Positions 1-9,116 of a stretch of 64,000 bases of DNA are shown here, in pieces. Position 1 is the first letter of the stretch. Every line of letters begins with the position of its first letter. The stretch comes from an uncultured Pelagibacteraceae bacterium (GTDB lineage: Bacteria > Pseudomonadota > Alphaproteobacteria > Pelagibacterales > Pelagibacteraceae), in contig CACJIB010000003.1 of assembly GCA_902593405.1 (NCBI GenBank), positions 1-64,000 on the forward strand, read 5' to 3'. The notes under the pieces were generated by a model that worked only from the letters and a program-made list of their open reading frames with translations, ran no database searches and was not told the origin of the DNA. A program made the position numbers and the translations under genes.

Positions 1-945
1 AAAATATGTGCAATTCCTCTAGGTGGATATGTAAAATTTTTTGGAGATAGGAATGTTTATTCACAAGCTGATCATCAAGAAATATTAGAAAAATATAATG
101 AAGAGGAACGGGAAAAATTATTTATTTTAAAACCTTTATACCAGAGAGTTTTAATTGTATTTGGCGGACCTTTAGCTAATTTTTTATTAGCTTTAGTAAT
201 TTTTTTTTCAATCTATACCTTTATAGGTAAAGATTTTACTCCTGCAGTCATTAATGAAGTTCAGAAAGATAGTCCCGCAATGGTAGGAGGGCTAAAAGCT
301 GAAGATATAATTTTAGAAATAGATGGTAATGAAGTTAAAAGTATTATGGAAGTTTCTAAGTTTATCACCATGTCTACTGGTGATTTTATAGACTTTAAAG
401 TTAAGCGTTCTTATGATGAATTAATACTAAAAGTAAAACCCAATATTGTTGAAGGTGATGATGGGTTAGGGAATAAAATAAATAAAAGAATGGTAGGTAT
501 TAAACTTGGTGCCTATAATAATAAAGTTAACCATGTTAAATTAGGACCTGCTCAGGCTTTATATCATGCCGGTTATGAGGTTTATTTTGTAAGCGTTTCC
601 TCATTAAAATACATCGGAGGAATGATTTTAGGTAAAGCAGATACTTCTCAATTGGGAGGTCCAATTAGAATTGCTAAAATTTCTGGACAAGTTGCAACCT
701 TTGGAGTGTTGGCATTCATTAGTATGATGGCCTATATTTCAATAAGTTTAGGACTGATTAATTTATTTCCAATACCAATGTTAGATGGAGGACATTTAAT
801 GTTTTATGCATTTGAGAAAGTTTTAGGCCGACCTTTATCTCAAAAAACTCAAGAAGGTTTTTTTCGAATCGGATTGTTTTTGTTGCTATCACTGATGTTT
901 TTCACCACATTTAATGATCTAAAAGACCTAGGTTTATTTAGATAA
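1..945 (+). CDS. rseP: RseP-type site-2 (M50) membrane metalloprotease, 5' truncated by window edge
   Basis: Open frame runs from base 1 (KICAIPLGGYVKFFGD) into ORF 280..945; PDZ-like segment and C-terminal 'NLFPIPMLDGGHL' motif typical of RseP. Confidence 0.93.
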   Translation, partial: KICAIPLGGYVKFFGDRNVYSQADHQEILEKYNEEEREKLFILKPLYQRVLIVFGGPLANFLLALVIFFSIYTFIGKDFTPAVINEVQKDSPAMVGGLKAEDIILEIDGNEVKSIMEVSKFITMSTGDFIDFKVKRSYDELILKVKPNIVEGDDGLGNKINKRMVGIKLGAYNNKVNHVKLGPAQALYHAGYEVYFVSVSSLKYIGGMILGKADTSQLGGPIRIAKISGQVATFGVLAFISMMAYISISLGLINLFPIPMLDGGHLMFYAFEKVLGRPLSQKTQEGFFRIGLFLLLSLMFFTTFNDLKDLGLFR

Positions 946-1102
946 TTCACATTCTTAAACTTTTAAAAAAGTCAATAAATTCAACGATAATTTAAGTTTT
1001 TACAAGATATTGTATGTGTAAAAAAACTAAACACTAAAAAAAAGCTTGATTTATCAACGTTTATGGCAAGTATAAATATTAACCAACAAAACCGGAGCTA
1101 AA

Positions 1103-1378
1103 ATGAACAAAAAACAACTAATTGCTAAGCTTTCTGGCTCATTAAATTTGAGCAAAGCAGATGCTGAGCGAACTTTTGATACAATTACCAACACTATTTT
1201 AGATGCTCTAAAAGGTGATGATTCAGTAAAAATTGCTGGATTTGGTACGTACAAAGTTGCTAAGAGAAAAGCAAGAGTTGGAAGAAACCCAAGAACGGGT
1301 GAGCAGATTCAAATTGCTGCTTCTCAAAAGGTAAAATTCTTACCAGCTAAAGCTTTAAAAGAAGTATTCAATAGATAA
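1103..1378 (+). CDS. hup: HU-family DNA-binding protein
   Basis: 91 aa, HU signature 'GFGTYKVAKRKARVGRNPRTGEQIQI'. Confidence 0.95.
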   Translation: MNKKQLIAKLSGSLNLSKADAERTFDTITNTILDALKGDDSVKIAGFGTYKVAKRKARVGRNPRTGEQIQIAASQKVKFLPAKALKEVFNR

Positions 1379-1389
1379 TATTTTTTTTT

Positions 1390-1426
1390 AACAGCCCTAA
1401 CGTTTTAAAATACGTTCAGGGCTGTT
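1390..1426. other. Stem-loop downstream of hup
   Basis: aacagccctaacgt/acgttcagggctgtt inverted repeat with one bulge; the T-tract precedes rather than follows it on +, so it is not a canonical + strand terminator. Confidence 0.6.
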
Positions 1427-1431
1427 ACTAT

Positions 1432-1446
1432 ATGCAAAAACTGCAT
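1432..1446. promoter_or_regulatory. Candidate operator ATGC-N7-GCAT upstream of amt copy 1
   Basis: tATGCaaaaactGCATa; the same half-sites and spacing occur upstream of amt copy 2. Confidence 0.5.
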
Positions 1447-1522
1447 AGCCAATTTTCCTAATCAGCGTTAGTTTTAAAAATTAATAAAACTATAAGACAT
1501 CACTTAAACAAGTGGAGGTCTA

Positions 1523-2824
1523 ATGACTAAAATAATAAAAAAAATATCAGCACCGCTTCTTAGTTTAATATTTTTATTAAACATGAGTAGTGCAGGTATG
1601 GCAGAGACAACTGTCTCTGGAGAAGTTCAAGCGATATTTAACTCGCTTCTATTTTTAATTTGTGGTTTCCTTGTCATGTTTATGGCAGCAGGTTTTGCAA
1701 TGTTAGAATCTGGAATGGTAACTTCAAAAAGTGTTTCAGTAATTTGTGCTAAAAATATAGGTCTATATTCAATCGCCGGAATTATGTTTTGGCTTTTTGG
1801 TTATAATTTAGCTTATGGAATTCCTGAAGGAGGATACATTGGAACATTTACACCTTGGTCAGATGCAAGTGCAGTTGATACAGGTTATGCAGATGGATCA
1901 GACTGGTTCTTCCAAATGGTATTCTGTGCAACAACAGTTTCAATTTGTTCAGGTGCTATGGCTGAAAGAATTAAGCTATGGCCGTTTTTCTTATTTGCAG
2001 CTATTTTAGCTGGAGTAATTTATCCAATCGTTATGGGTTGGCAATGGGGTGGAGGCTGGTTAGCAGAACTAGGCTTCTCTGATTTTGCTGGTTCAACATT
2101 AGTACACTCAACAGGTGGTGCAGCTGCTTTAGCAGGTATCATGTTGTTAGGTGCTAGATATGGAAGATTTGATAGCAAAGGTGAGGCGAAAGCAATTAAA
2201 CCTTTTGCTGCTTCTTCAATTCCATTAGTAACTGTTGGTGTATTTATATTATGGTTAGGTTGGTTTGGATTCAATGGTGGATCTCAACTAGCTATTGGAA
2301 CATTTGATGATGCAGTTGCTGTATCAAGTATATTTATCAATACTAATCTTGCTGCTTGTGGTGGTGTTATGGCTGCTGCAATAATCACAAGATTAATGTT
2401 TGGTAAAACAGATGTAATTCAAATGTTAAACGGAGCAATTGGTGGTCTTGTAGCTGTTACAGCTGAACCATTAGCGCCATCACCTTTAGCAGCAATTTTC
2501 ATTGGAGCTGTAGGTGGATTGATCGTAGTATTTGGAACTAAATTATTATTCAGTTTCAAACTTGACGATGTTGTAGGTGCAATTCCAGCTCACATGTTTG
2601 CTGGAATTTGGGGAACACTAGCAGTGCCATTAACAAACGCTGATGCATCGTTTAGTGCACAATTAATCGGTGTACTTTCAATTAACATTTTTGTGTTTGC
2701 TGTGTCCTATATAATCTGGTCAATAATGAAAGCTACGTTTGGAATTAGATTAAGTAAAGAAGCTGAAACCAAAGGTACTGACGTTACAGAAACAGGAGTA
2801 ATAGCATACGCAATACGTGACTAA
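1523..2824 (+). CDS. amt: Ammonium transporter (Amt family), copy 1
   Basis: 433 aa with signal peptide, multiple TM segments, 'GWQWGGGWLAELGFSDFAGSTLVHSTGGAAALAG' Amt signature. Confidence 0.95.
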   Translation: MTKIIKKISAPLLSLIFLLNMSSAGMAETTVSGEVQAIFNSLLFLICGFLVMFMAAGFAMLESGMVTSKSVSVICAKNIGLYSIAGIMFWLFGYNLAYGIPEGGYIGTFTPWSDASAVDTGYADGSDWFFQMVFCATTVSICSGAMAERIKLWPFFLFAAILAGVIYPIVMGWQWGGGWLAELGFSDFAGSTLVHSTGGAAALAGIMLLGARYGRFDSKGEAKAIKPFAASSIPLVTVGVFILWLGWFGFNGGSQLAIGTFDDAVAVSSIFINTNLAACGGVMAAAIITRLMFGKTDVIQMLNGAIGGLVAVTAEPLAPSPLAAIFIGAVGGLIVVFGTKLLFSFKLDDVVGAIPAHMFAGIWGTLAVPLTNADASFSAQLIGVLSINIFVFAVSYIIWSIMKATFGIRLSKEAETKGTDVTETGVIAYAIRD

Positions 2825-2842
2825 TTGCATGCAATGCAATAT

Positions 2843-2887
2843 AGAGGCTCTTCGATCTCCATGTCGTTATCTCATTGAAGGGCCTCT
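2843..2887. other. 13-bp stem-loop in amt-amt intergenic region
   Basis: agaggctcttcga / ttgaagggcctct with two G-U pairs and a 19-nt loop. Confidence 0.6.
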
Positions 2888-2930
2888 GTAAAAAAGAATT
2901 AACTAAATCTCTCTCTCTAGTTAGTTAAGT

Positions 2931-2958
2931 AAAGGCCTCAGAAATGGGGCCTTTTTAT
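2931..2958 (+). terminator. Rho-independent terminator of amt copy 1
   Basis: aaaggcctc-agaaat-ggggcctttttattt; GC stem followed by T run. Confidence 0.85.
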
Positions 2959-2965
2959 TTTATAC

Positions 2966-2980
2966 ATGCTTAAATAGCAT
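2966..2980. promoter_or_regulatory. Candidate operator ATGC-N7-GCAT upstream of amt copy 2
   Basis: cATGCttaaataGCATa; same architecture as 1432..1446. Confidence 0.5.
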
Positions 2981-3052
2981 AACTATCTTGTCCTATAAGC
3001 AATTCTTTATTTGAAAAATTTTTATAAAAGATCTTCATAACAAGGAGAGATA

Positions 3053-4345
3053 ATGACTCATATTTCAAAGATGTTTATCATAGGTTTAATATCATTATTA
3101 AGCTTTTCTAACTTTGCTTCAGCAGAAACAACAATGTCAGCTGAAGGACAATATATTTTTAATTCACTTGGATTTTATCTAGGTGGTGTATTAGTTGCTT
3201 TTATGGCTGCAGGTTTCTGTATGCTTGAAAGTGGACTGGTAACTACAAAAAGTGTGTCAACAATTGCAGCCAAAAATATTGGTAAATTTGCAATTTGTTC
3301 ATTAATATTTTTTCTATGTGGCTATAATTTAGCTTACGGTATTCCTGAAGGTGGCTTTATTGGATCTTTCTCTATGTGGAGTGATTCTTCTGAACTAGCT
3401 ACTGGTTACTCGGATTATTCAGATTGGTTTTTTCAAACGATGTTTGTTTGTGCAACTGCTTCTATTGTTTCTGGAGCTGTAGCTGAAAGAATTAAAATTT
3501 GGCCGTTCTTCATTTTTGCAGCAATCATGGCTGGAATTATTTACCCAATTTCAATGGGTTGGCAATGGGGTGGAGGTTGGTTAGCAACTTCAGGCTTTTC
3601 TGATTTTGCTGGTTCAACTTTAGTTCATGCTTGTGGTGGAGCCGCTGCTCTAGCAGGAGTTATTGTATTAGGGGCAAGAGAAGGAAGATTTTCTAAATCA
3701 GGCGAAACAAAATCTTTAGTACCATTTGCTGCATCTTCAATTCCACTAGTAACACTTGGAACATTTTTACTTTGGTTTGGTTGGTTTGGCTTTAATGGTT
3801 TCAGTCAATTAGCGATGGGAACTTTTGATGATGTGAATGCAATTAGCAAAATTGCAGTTAACACCCATTTAGCAGGTGCAGCTGGAACAGTTGCTGCTGC
3901 AGTGGTCACAAGATTACTTGGCGGAAAAACTGATATCGTTATGATGTTAAATGGTGCATTAGCTGGATTAGTTGCAATTACAGCAGAACCTTTAACCCCA
4001 AGTCCTGTATTAGCAATTGTAATTGGAGCTATTGGATCATTGATTATGTACTTTGGTACAAAATTTTTAGAAAGTAAAAAAATCGATGATGTAGTAGGTG
4101 CAATCCCTGTTCATATGTTTGCAGGTATATTTGGAACTTTGGTTGTTCCAATAAGCAATCCAGATACAAATTTTGGAACTCAGCTAACAGGTGTAATTGC
4201 AGTATGTTTGTTTAGCTTCATACTTTCTTACATTACTTTTAGAGTTCTTAAACAAACTATTGGTCTTAGAATTAGTTCGCAAGCTGAAAAACTTGGTACT
4301 GATGTTGCTGAAGTAGGTGTGAAAGCTTACGCAATAAGAGACTAA
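3053..4345 (+). CDS. amt: Ammonium transporter (Amt family), copy 2
   Basis: 430 aa, clearly paralogous to the preceding ORF along its full length. Confidence 0.95.
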   Translation: MTHISKMFIIGLISLLSFSNFASAETTMSAEGQYIFNSLGFYLGGVLVAFMAAGFCMLESGLVTTKSVSTIAAKNIGKFAICSLIFFLCGYNLAYGIPEGGFIGSFSMWSDSSELATGYSDYSDWFFQTMFVCATASIVSGAVAERIKIWPFFIFAAIMAGIIYPISMGWQWGGGWLATSGFSDFAGSTLVHACGGAAALAGVIVLGAREGRFSKSGETKSLVPFAASSIPLVTLGTFLLWFGWFGFNGFSQLAMGTFDDVNAISKIAVNTHLAGAAGTVAAAVVTRLLGGKTDIVMMLNGALAGLVAITAEPLTPSPVLAIVIGAIGSLIMYFGTKFLESKKIDDVVGAIPVHMFAGIFGTLVVPISNPDTNFGTQLTGVIAVCLFSFILSYITFRVLKQTIGLRISSQAEKLGTDVAEVGVKAYAIRD

Positions 4346-4365
4346 AATATCTCTCTATATATATT

Positions 4366-4397
4366 AAAGGCTCCTTAGAAATAAGGGGCCTTTTTTT
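4366..4397. terminator. Rho-independent terminator of amt copy 2
   Basis: aaaggctcctt-agaaat-aaggggccttttttt; 11-bp stem with T run; AGAAAT loop identical to the copy 1 terminator. Confidence 0.85.
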
Positions 4398-4866
4398 ATT
4401 TTTTTATAATATTTTGAAGAGTTTCTAATACTTCTTTAGCGTGGTCTTTTACTTTAACATTATTCCAAATTTTGATTATTTTACCTTTTTTATCGATTAA
4501 AAAAGTAGTTCTAACTATTCCCATAAACTCTCGTCCCATGAATTTTTTTTTAGCCCAAACTTTATATTTTTTTAAAACTTTTATTTCTTCATCAGCCAAC
4601 AGATCAAATTTGATTTTGTATTTATCTCTGAATTTGTCATGACTTTTCAAATTATCTTTAGAAATACCAAAAATTTCACAATTCAATTTTTTAAATTTTG
4701 GAAGTAGCTTATTAAAATCATTAGTTTCAATTGTACATCCTGGGGTATCATCTTTTGGATAGAAGTATAAAACAACAAAATTACCTAAAGAGTCTTTTAA
4801 TGAAAATTCTTTTTTATTTGTTGAAGGAAGTTTAAAAGCTGGAGCTAAATTTTTTTCTTTAATCAT
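4396..4866 (-). CDS. bcp: Thioredoxin-dependent peroxiredoxin, Bcp/PrxQ type
   Basis: 'FYPKDDTPGCTIETNDF' peroxiredoxin active-site motif. Confidence 0.93.
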   Translation of the reverse strand: MIKEKNLAPAFKLPSTNKKEFSLKDSLGNFVVLYFYPKDDTPGCTIETNDFNKLLPKFKKLNCEIFGISKDNLKSHDKFRDKYKIKFDLLADEEIKVLKKYKVWAKKKFMGREFMGIVRTTFLIDKKGKIIKIWNNVKVKDHAKEVLETLQNIIKK

Positions 4867-4942
4867 TATAAATGCCCTATTTTGTTGATTTTGGTTATGA
4901 AGTAACTATTTTTACGATATACACATTTTAAAATCAATAATT

Positions 4943-5644
4943 ATGAAAACAGTAATTTTAGCTGGTGGATTTGGGACGAGATTAGCTGAGTATACAGATA
5001 AAATTCCCAAACCAATGGTTCAAATTGGAGACAAACCTATACTTAGTCACATAATGAATTTTTATCAGTCTTATGGACATGATGAATTTATAGTTGCCGC
5101 AGGTTACAAAAAAGATGTGATAACTGAATATTATAAAAATTCTAAAGAGTTTAAAAACTTGACCATTGTAGATACTGGAGAAAACACAATGACAGGTGGA
5201 AGAATTTTAAGATTAAAAACATACTTTAATAAAAATGAAAATTTTTTCATGACTTATGGAGATGGTTTATGCTCTATTAATTTAGATAGTTTAATTCAAT
5301 TTCATTTAAAACATAAAAAGATTGCGTCAGTTACAGCTGTACACCCTCCAGTAAGATTTGGTGAATTGGAAATTAAAGGAGATGATGTAACTAAATTTGA
5401 AGAAAAACCACAAGCTAGTGCTGGATGGATCAATGGAGGATATTTTGTATTGAACTCGAAAGTTTTTGATTATATCGATAATGATCAAACTTTATTTGAA
5501 AAAGAACCAATGACAAATCTATGCAATGACAACAATCTTAAAGCTTTTAAGCATGAACATTTTTGGAAATGCATGGATACGATTAGAGATAAAATAGATT
5601 TAGAAAAAATTTTAAGTACACAGGGTCCAATATGGAAAAAATGA
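4943..5644 (+). CDS. rfbF: Glucose-1-phosphate cytidylyltransferase
   Basis: 'MKTVILAGGFGTRLAEYTDKIPKPMVQIGDKPILSHIM' nucleotidyltransferase signature; adjacent to CDP-glucose dehydratase. Confidence 0.92.
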   Translation: MKTVILAGGFGTRLAEYTDKIPKPMVQIGDKPILSHIMNFYQSYGHDEFIVAAGYKKDVITEYYKNSKEFKNLTIVDTGENTMTGGRILRLKTYFNKNENFFMTYGDGLCSINLDSLIQFHLKHKKIASVTAVHPPVRFGELEIKGDDVTKFEEKPQASAGWINGGYFVLNSKVFDYIDNDQTLFEKEPMTNLCNDNNLKAFKHEHFWKCMDTIRDKIDLEKILSTQGPIWKK

Positions 5645-6705
5645 ATAGTTTTTACAAAAATAAAAAAATTCTTGTTACAGGTGCAACAGGATTTAAAGGT
5701 TCATGGTTATGTTGTTGGCTTTTAAATATGGGAGCAAAAGTTTATGGAACTGGTTATAGTCCCAATCAAAATAAAAATTTATTTTATCAATTAAAACTTA
5801 ATAAAAAAATAAAACTAGGAATATTTGATATCAGAGATAAAAAGAAATTGGATAAATTTATTACAAAATCCAAACCTTCAATTATTTTTCATTTAGCTGC
5901 ACAACCTTTGATTATTGAATCTTATCTCAAGCCACATAAAACAATTGATGTGAATGTTGGAGGTACACTTAACATTCTAGAGGCATCAAAAAACTTCACA
6001 TTTATCAAATCAGTTGTATTGATTACATCAGACAAATGTTATGAAAACGTCGGCAAACTTACAAGATATAAAGAAGACGATGTACTAGGAGGAATTGATC
6101 CTTATAGTGCATCAAAATCCTCATCTGAATTAATTATTAGAGCATATCGAGAAAGTTTTTTTAAAGATAAAAGAAAGTGCGGCATCTCTAGTGCTAGAGC
6201 AGGAAATGTTATAGGTGGAGGCGATTGGTCAGCTAATAGGTTAATACCTGATGGTATCAGATACCTTTTAAAAGGTAAGTCAATATACTTAAGAAATCCA
6301 AACTTTAATAGACCTTGGCAACACGTACTAGAACCCTTGAGAGGCTATTTAATATTAGCTAAGAAACAATTTATAAATCCAAAAAAATTCTCTGATGCAT
6401 GGAATTTTGGAACAAAAAACAATTCAATAAAAAGTGTTAAAGAAATAGTGGAATATATGATTTATTTTTGGGGAAAAGGAAAGATTAAATATAATAAAAA
6501 AGTCAAGTATTATGAGCAAAAAAATTTGCAGTTAGATATTAAAAAAGCTAAAAAATATTTAGACTGGTACCCGACTTACTCAGTTAAAAATGGAGTAAAA
6601 ATTACCACAGAATGGTACAAAGATGTATTTAAAAATAAAAAAGATCCATTTAAAGTTACAATAAATCAAATTTTAGAATACATGAATGAAAATAATTGGC
6701 GTTAA
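5632..6705 (+). CDS. rfbG: CDP-glucose 4,6-dehydratase
   Basis: Extended SDR with TGATGFKGSW nucleotide-binding motif and YSASK active site; next to rfbF. Confidence 0.9.
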   Translation: MEKMNSFYKNKKILVTGATGFKGSWLCCWLLNMGAKVYGTGYSPNQNKNLFYQLKLNKKIKLGIFDIRDKKKLDKFITKSKPSIIFHLAAQPLIIESYLKPHKTIDVNVGGTLNILEASKNFTFIKSVVLITSDKCYENVGKLTRYKEDDVLGGIDPYSASKSSSELIIRAYRESFFKDKRKCGISSARAGNVIGGGDWSANRLIPDGIRYLLKGKSIYLRNPNFNRPWQHVLEPLRGYLILAKKQFINPKKFSDAWNFGTKNNSIKSVKEIVEYMIYFWGKGKIKYNKKVKYYEQKNLQLDIKKAKKYLDWYPTYSVKNGVKITTEWYKDVFKNKKDPFKVTINQILEYMNENNWR

Positions 6706-7114
6706 AAAAATTAAACAAAGTATTTTTAAAAATTCAAAAGGTGATCTGATAAAATTTGTATCAAAAAAAAATAATTTTTTTAAATCTTTTGGAGAAGTTT
6801 ATTTTAATGAGATAAACTGCAATAAAAAAAAGGGATGGATCCTTCATAAAAAAAATCAATGTATTTTTACCACAGTTTATGGAGAAGTAATCTTCAGATT
6901 ATTTGATGGCAGAAAAAAATCTAAGAGTTTTGAATGCGAAGAACTAATTATCTTAAGTAAGTCAAAAAACAATGTTTTGATAGTTCCACCTGGAGTATGG
7001 TTTTCATTTACCACAAAGAAAAAAAAATCAGTAATTGCAAATTTAATAAATAATCCTCATTCAGACAAAGAGTCTGTTAAATCTAATGAGATTAATGGAC
7101 ATTTTATTAAATAA
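6686..7114 (+). CDS. Cupin / dTDP-4-dehydrorhamnose 3,5-epimerase-like (WxcM/FdtA-like) protein
   Basis: 142 aa small cupin-like protein ('GWILHKKNQCIFTTVYGEV', 'IVPPGVWFSF') overlapping the end of rfbG. Confidence 0.6.
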   Translation: MKIIGVKKIKQSIFKNSKGDLIKFVSKKNNFFKSFGEVYFNEINCNKKKGWILHKKNQCIFTTVYGEVIFRLFDGRKKSKSFECEELIILSKSKNNVLIVPPGVWFSFTTKKKKSVIANLINNPHSDKESVKSNEINGHFIK

Positions 7115-7119
7115 AAAAG

Positions 7120-8100
7120 TTATTTTTTCCAATCATTCTTTACATCAATAAACGGGGAAACACCAAAAATTGAATTAGCATTTGCCATATGAATAGATAA
7201 TGATGGTATTGGTGAAATACATGTTTCCTTTTTGCAGATTTCATTAAGATACTTTTCAATTGGATCATTATGATCTTTACAAGTTAATACAAAGTTATCC
7301 CAGTAATCATTTAAAATTTGATTACTCGTCATGAAGCTACAAAGAATCTTGTCTAATGTTTGCCAATGTCTATGGCTACCAGCTAAAATATTTGAATGTC
7401 TTTCTTTCATATATAGGTATGGATAATCCGAAGGAACAATTATTAATTCTTTTTTTAATTGTGAGGATATTCTTTCATAAGTCATGACCATTTCTTCGAT
7501 CATGGTTTCTTTATGCAAGTAGTCGTCTTCTAAAAATAATACCAAATCATCTTTGTTTTCTTTTCCAACTTTAAAACATTTCAATAGACTGCTTAAATTT
7601 CCAAAAACATCTTTATTATAGTCTAAATTAATTTCATTTTTAAATTCATTTTTATCAAATGGTATTAAGTTAGTTTTAAAATTTAGTTTTGATAAAATTT
7701 CATTAAATTTTTGATTTACAGTTTCAGAATTGCTTTGATCTATTAATGTTAGATTTATTTTAAAATTTGGGTATTTTTTATTAAAAGAATTTATTGTTAT
7801 AACGAGTGATTTAAGTGACTTTAAGATATAATCTAACTTATCTTCATTAAATATTCTTTTTTTATTTTGATCAGATATATGAATGTTAGAATTTGTTCTA
7901 ACAATGACTCCTAAAGATTTTATTTTTCTTGTTATTTTTACCTCACCTAATGGAACAACAATAGATTTTTGATTAAGTGAACTAAGATCATTAAAAGTTT
8001 TATTTTTTAATGATGGAAAAGAAAATTCATTTTGGTCAATAATTTCAAATCCACAAACTCTGTTTAACTTGATTAATATTTTTTTTAATATTTTTTTCAC
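7120..8100 (-). CDS. Putative glycosyltransferase-like protein
   Basis: 'LVLFLEDDYLH' acidic GT-A-like motif; adjacent to sugar nucleotide genes; family not securely recognised. Confidence 0.4.
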   Translation of the reverse strand: MKKILKKILIKLNRVCGFEIIDQNEFSFPSLKNKTFNDLSSLNQKSIVVPLGEVKITRKIKSLGVIVRTNSNIHISDQNKKRIFNEDKLDYILKSLKSLVITINSFNKKYPNFKINLTLIDQSNSETVNQKFNEILSKLNFKTNLIPFDKNEFKNEINLDYNKDVFGNLSSLLKCFKVGKENKDDLVLFLEDDYLHKETMIEEMVMTYERISSQLKKELIIVPSDYPYLYMKERHSNILAGSHRHWQTLDKILCSFMTSNQILNDYWDNFVLTCKDHNDPIEKYLNEICKKETCISPIPSLSIHMANANSIFGVSPFIDVKNDWKK

Positions 8101-8121
8101 TATTTTAAATGTTATTTTTAT

Positions 8122-8541
8122 TTGGAAATTAATATAAATTACTATATTAAAATATCTATGGCTATTAAATCACTTCAAACATTAGTATCTGAGATCATGA
8201 ATCAAATAAAAACTATTTCGGCAGATGAAGCTTATGAAATGTTTCAAAATGAAAATTGTAATTTAATTGATATACGAGAAATTAATGAATTAGAAAATAC
8301 TGGAAAAGTCGACGGAGCAAGTCATATCCCAAGAGGAATGCTAGAAGTATATTTAGATCCTAATAGCCCAGTATTTCAAAATGGACAATTAGACCAAGAT
8401 AAGGAATTTGTTTTATTCTGTGCAGGAGGAGTAAGATCAGCTCTAGCTGTAAAATCGTTAAAAGATATGGGATATCAAAATGTATCACATATTGATGGTG
8501 GGTTTGGATCTATAGCTAGTAGCAAATTTAAAATAATTTAA
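8122..8541 (+). CDS. Rhodanese-like domain protein
   Basis: 'IDIREINELENTGKVDGASHIPRG' and 'VLFCAGGVRSALAVKSL' Cys active-site loop; true start may be internal (8158 or 8197). Confidence 0.9.
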   Translation: MEININYYIKISMAIKSLQTLVSEIMNQIKTISADEAYEMFQNENCNLIDIREINELENTGKVDGASHIPRGMLEVYLDPNSPVFQNGQLDQDKEFVLFCAGGVRSALAVKSLKDMGYQNVSHIDGGFGSIASSKFKII

Positions 8542-9116
8542 TTAGCACTAAATTCTTCTAAAGCATATTCAAGTCTATCTTGTCCCCAAAAAATTTTATT
8601 ATTAACTATAAAGGTTGGAGTTCCAAAAACTTCTTTTTGAAAAGCATCAGTAGTTAATTTAATCAATTTATCTTTTACAGACTGTTCTTTTATATTTTGA
8701 AAAAATTCCTTACTATCAATTTTTAAATCACCTATTAATTTAGATATATTTTCGATATTTGATAAGTCACGATTGTCTTTCCAATAAGCATCAAAAAAAC
8801 GATTTAAGTAATCGTATTGCTTATCCTTACTAACACTAATATACCCTCTCATAATATTTAAAGAATTTATCGGAAAATTAGAATTCCATTTGAATTCAAT
8901 ATTATTTTTTTCAGAAACTAAATTACAATCATTTATATTATTTCTTAATTTATATTTATTAAAAGCAGGAGAATCAATTCCAGCTAGTTTATGAAGACCA
9001 CCTAAATAAATTGGTTTATAATTAAATACGATATTTTTATGTTTAAGAATTTTTTTGTGCGCAATATACGCATATGGGCTAATTATATCGAAATAAAAAT
9101 CTATATGATTACTCAT
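8538..9116 (-). CDS. DsbA-family / 2-hydroxychromene-2-carboxylate isomerase-like protein
   Basis: 'IDFYFDIISPYAYIAHKK' and 'FGTPTFIVNNKIFWGQDRLEYALE' motifs. Confidence 0.88.
   Translation of the reverse strand: MSNHIDFYFDIISPYAYIAHKKILKHKNIVFNYKPIYLGGLHKLAGIDSPAFNKYKLRNNINDCNLVSEKNNIEFKWNSNFPINSLNIMRGYISVSKDKQYDYLNRFFDAYWKDNRDLSNIENISKLIGDLKIDSKEFFQNIKEQSVKDKLIKLTTDAFQKEVFGTPTFIVNNKIFWGQDRLEYALEEFSAN

Noticed and set aside
1054-1254. Minus-strand 66-aa ORF over the hup start
   Set aside because: Antisense to the HU coding sequence.
1431-1522. Sigma-54 (-24/-12) promoter upstream of amt
   Set aside because: No TGGCAC-N5-TTGC-like element found; only the ATGC-N7-GCAT repeat and AT-rich -10-like sequences.
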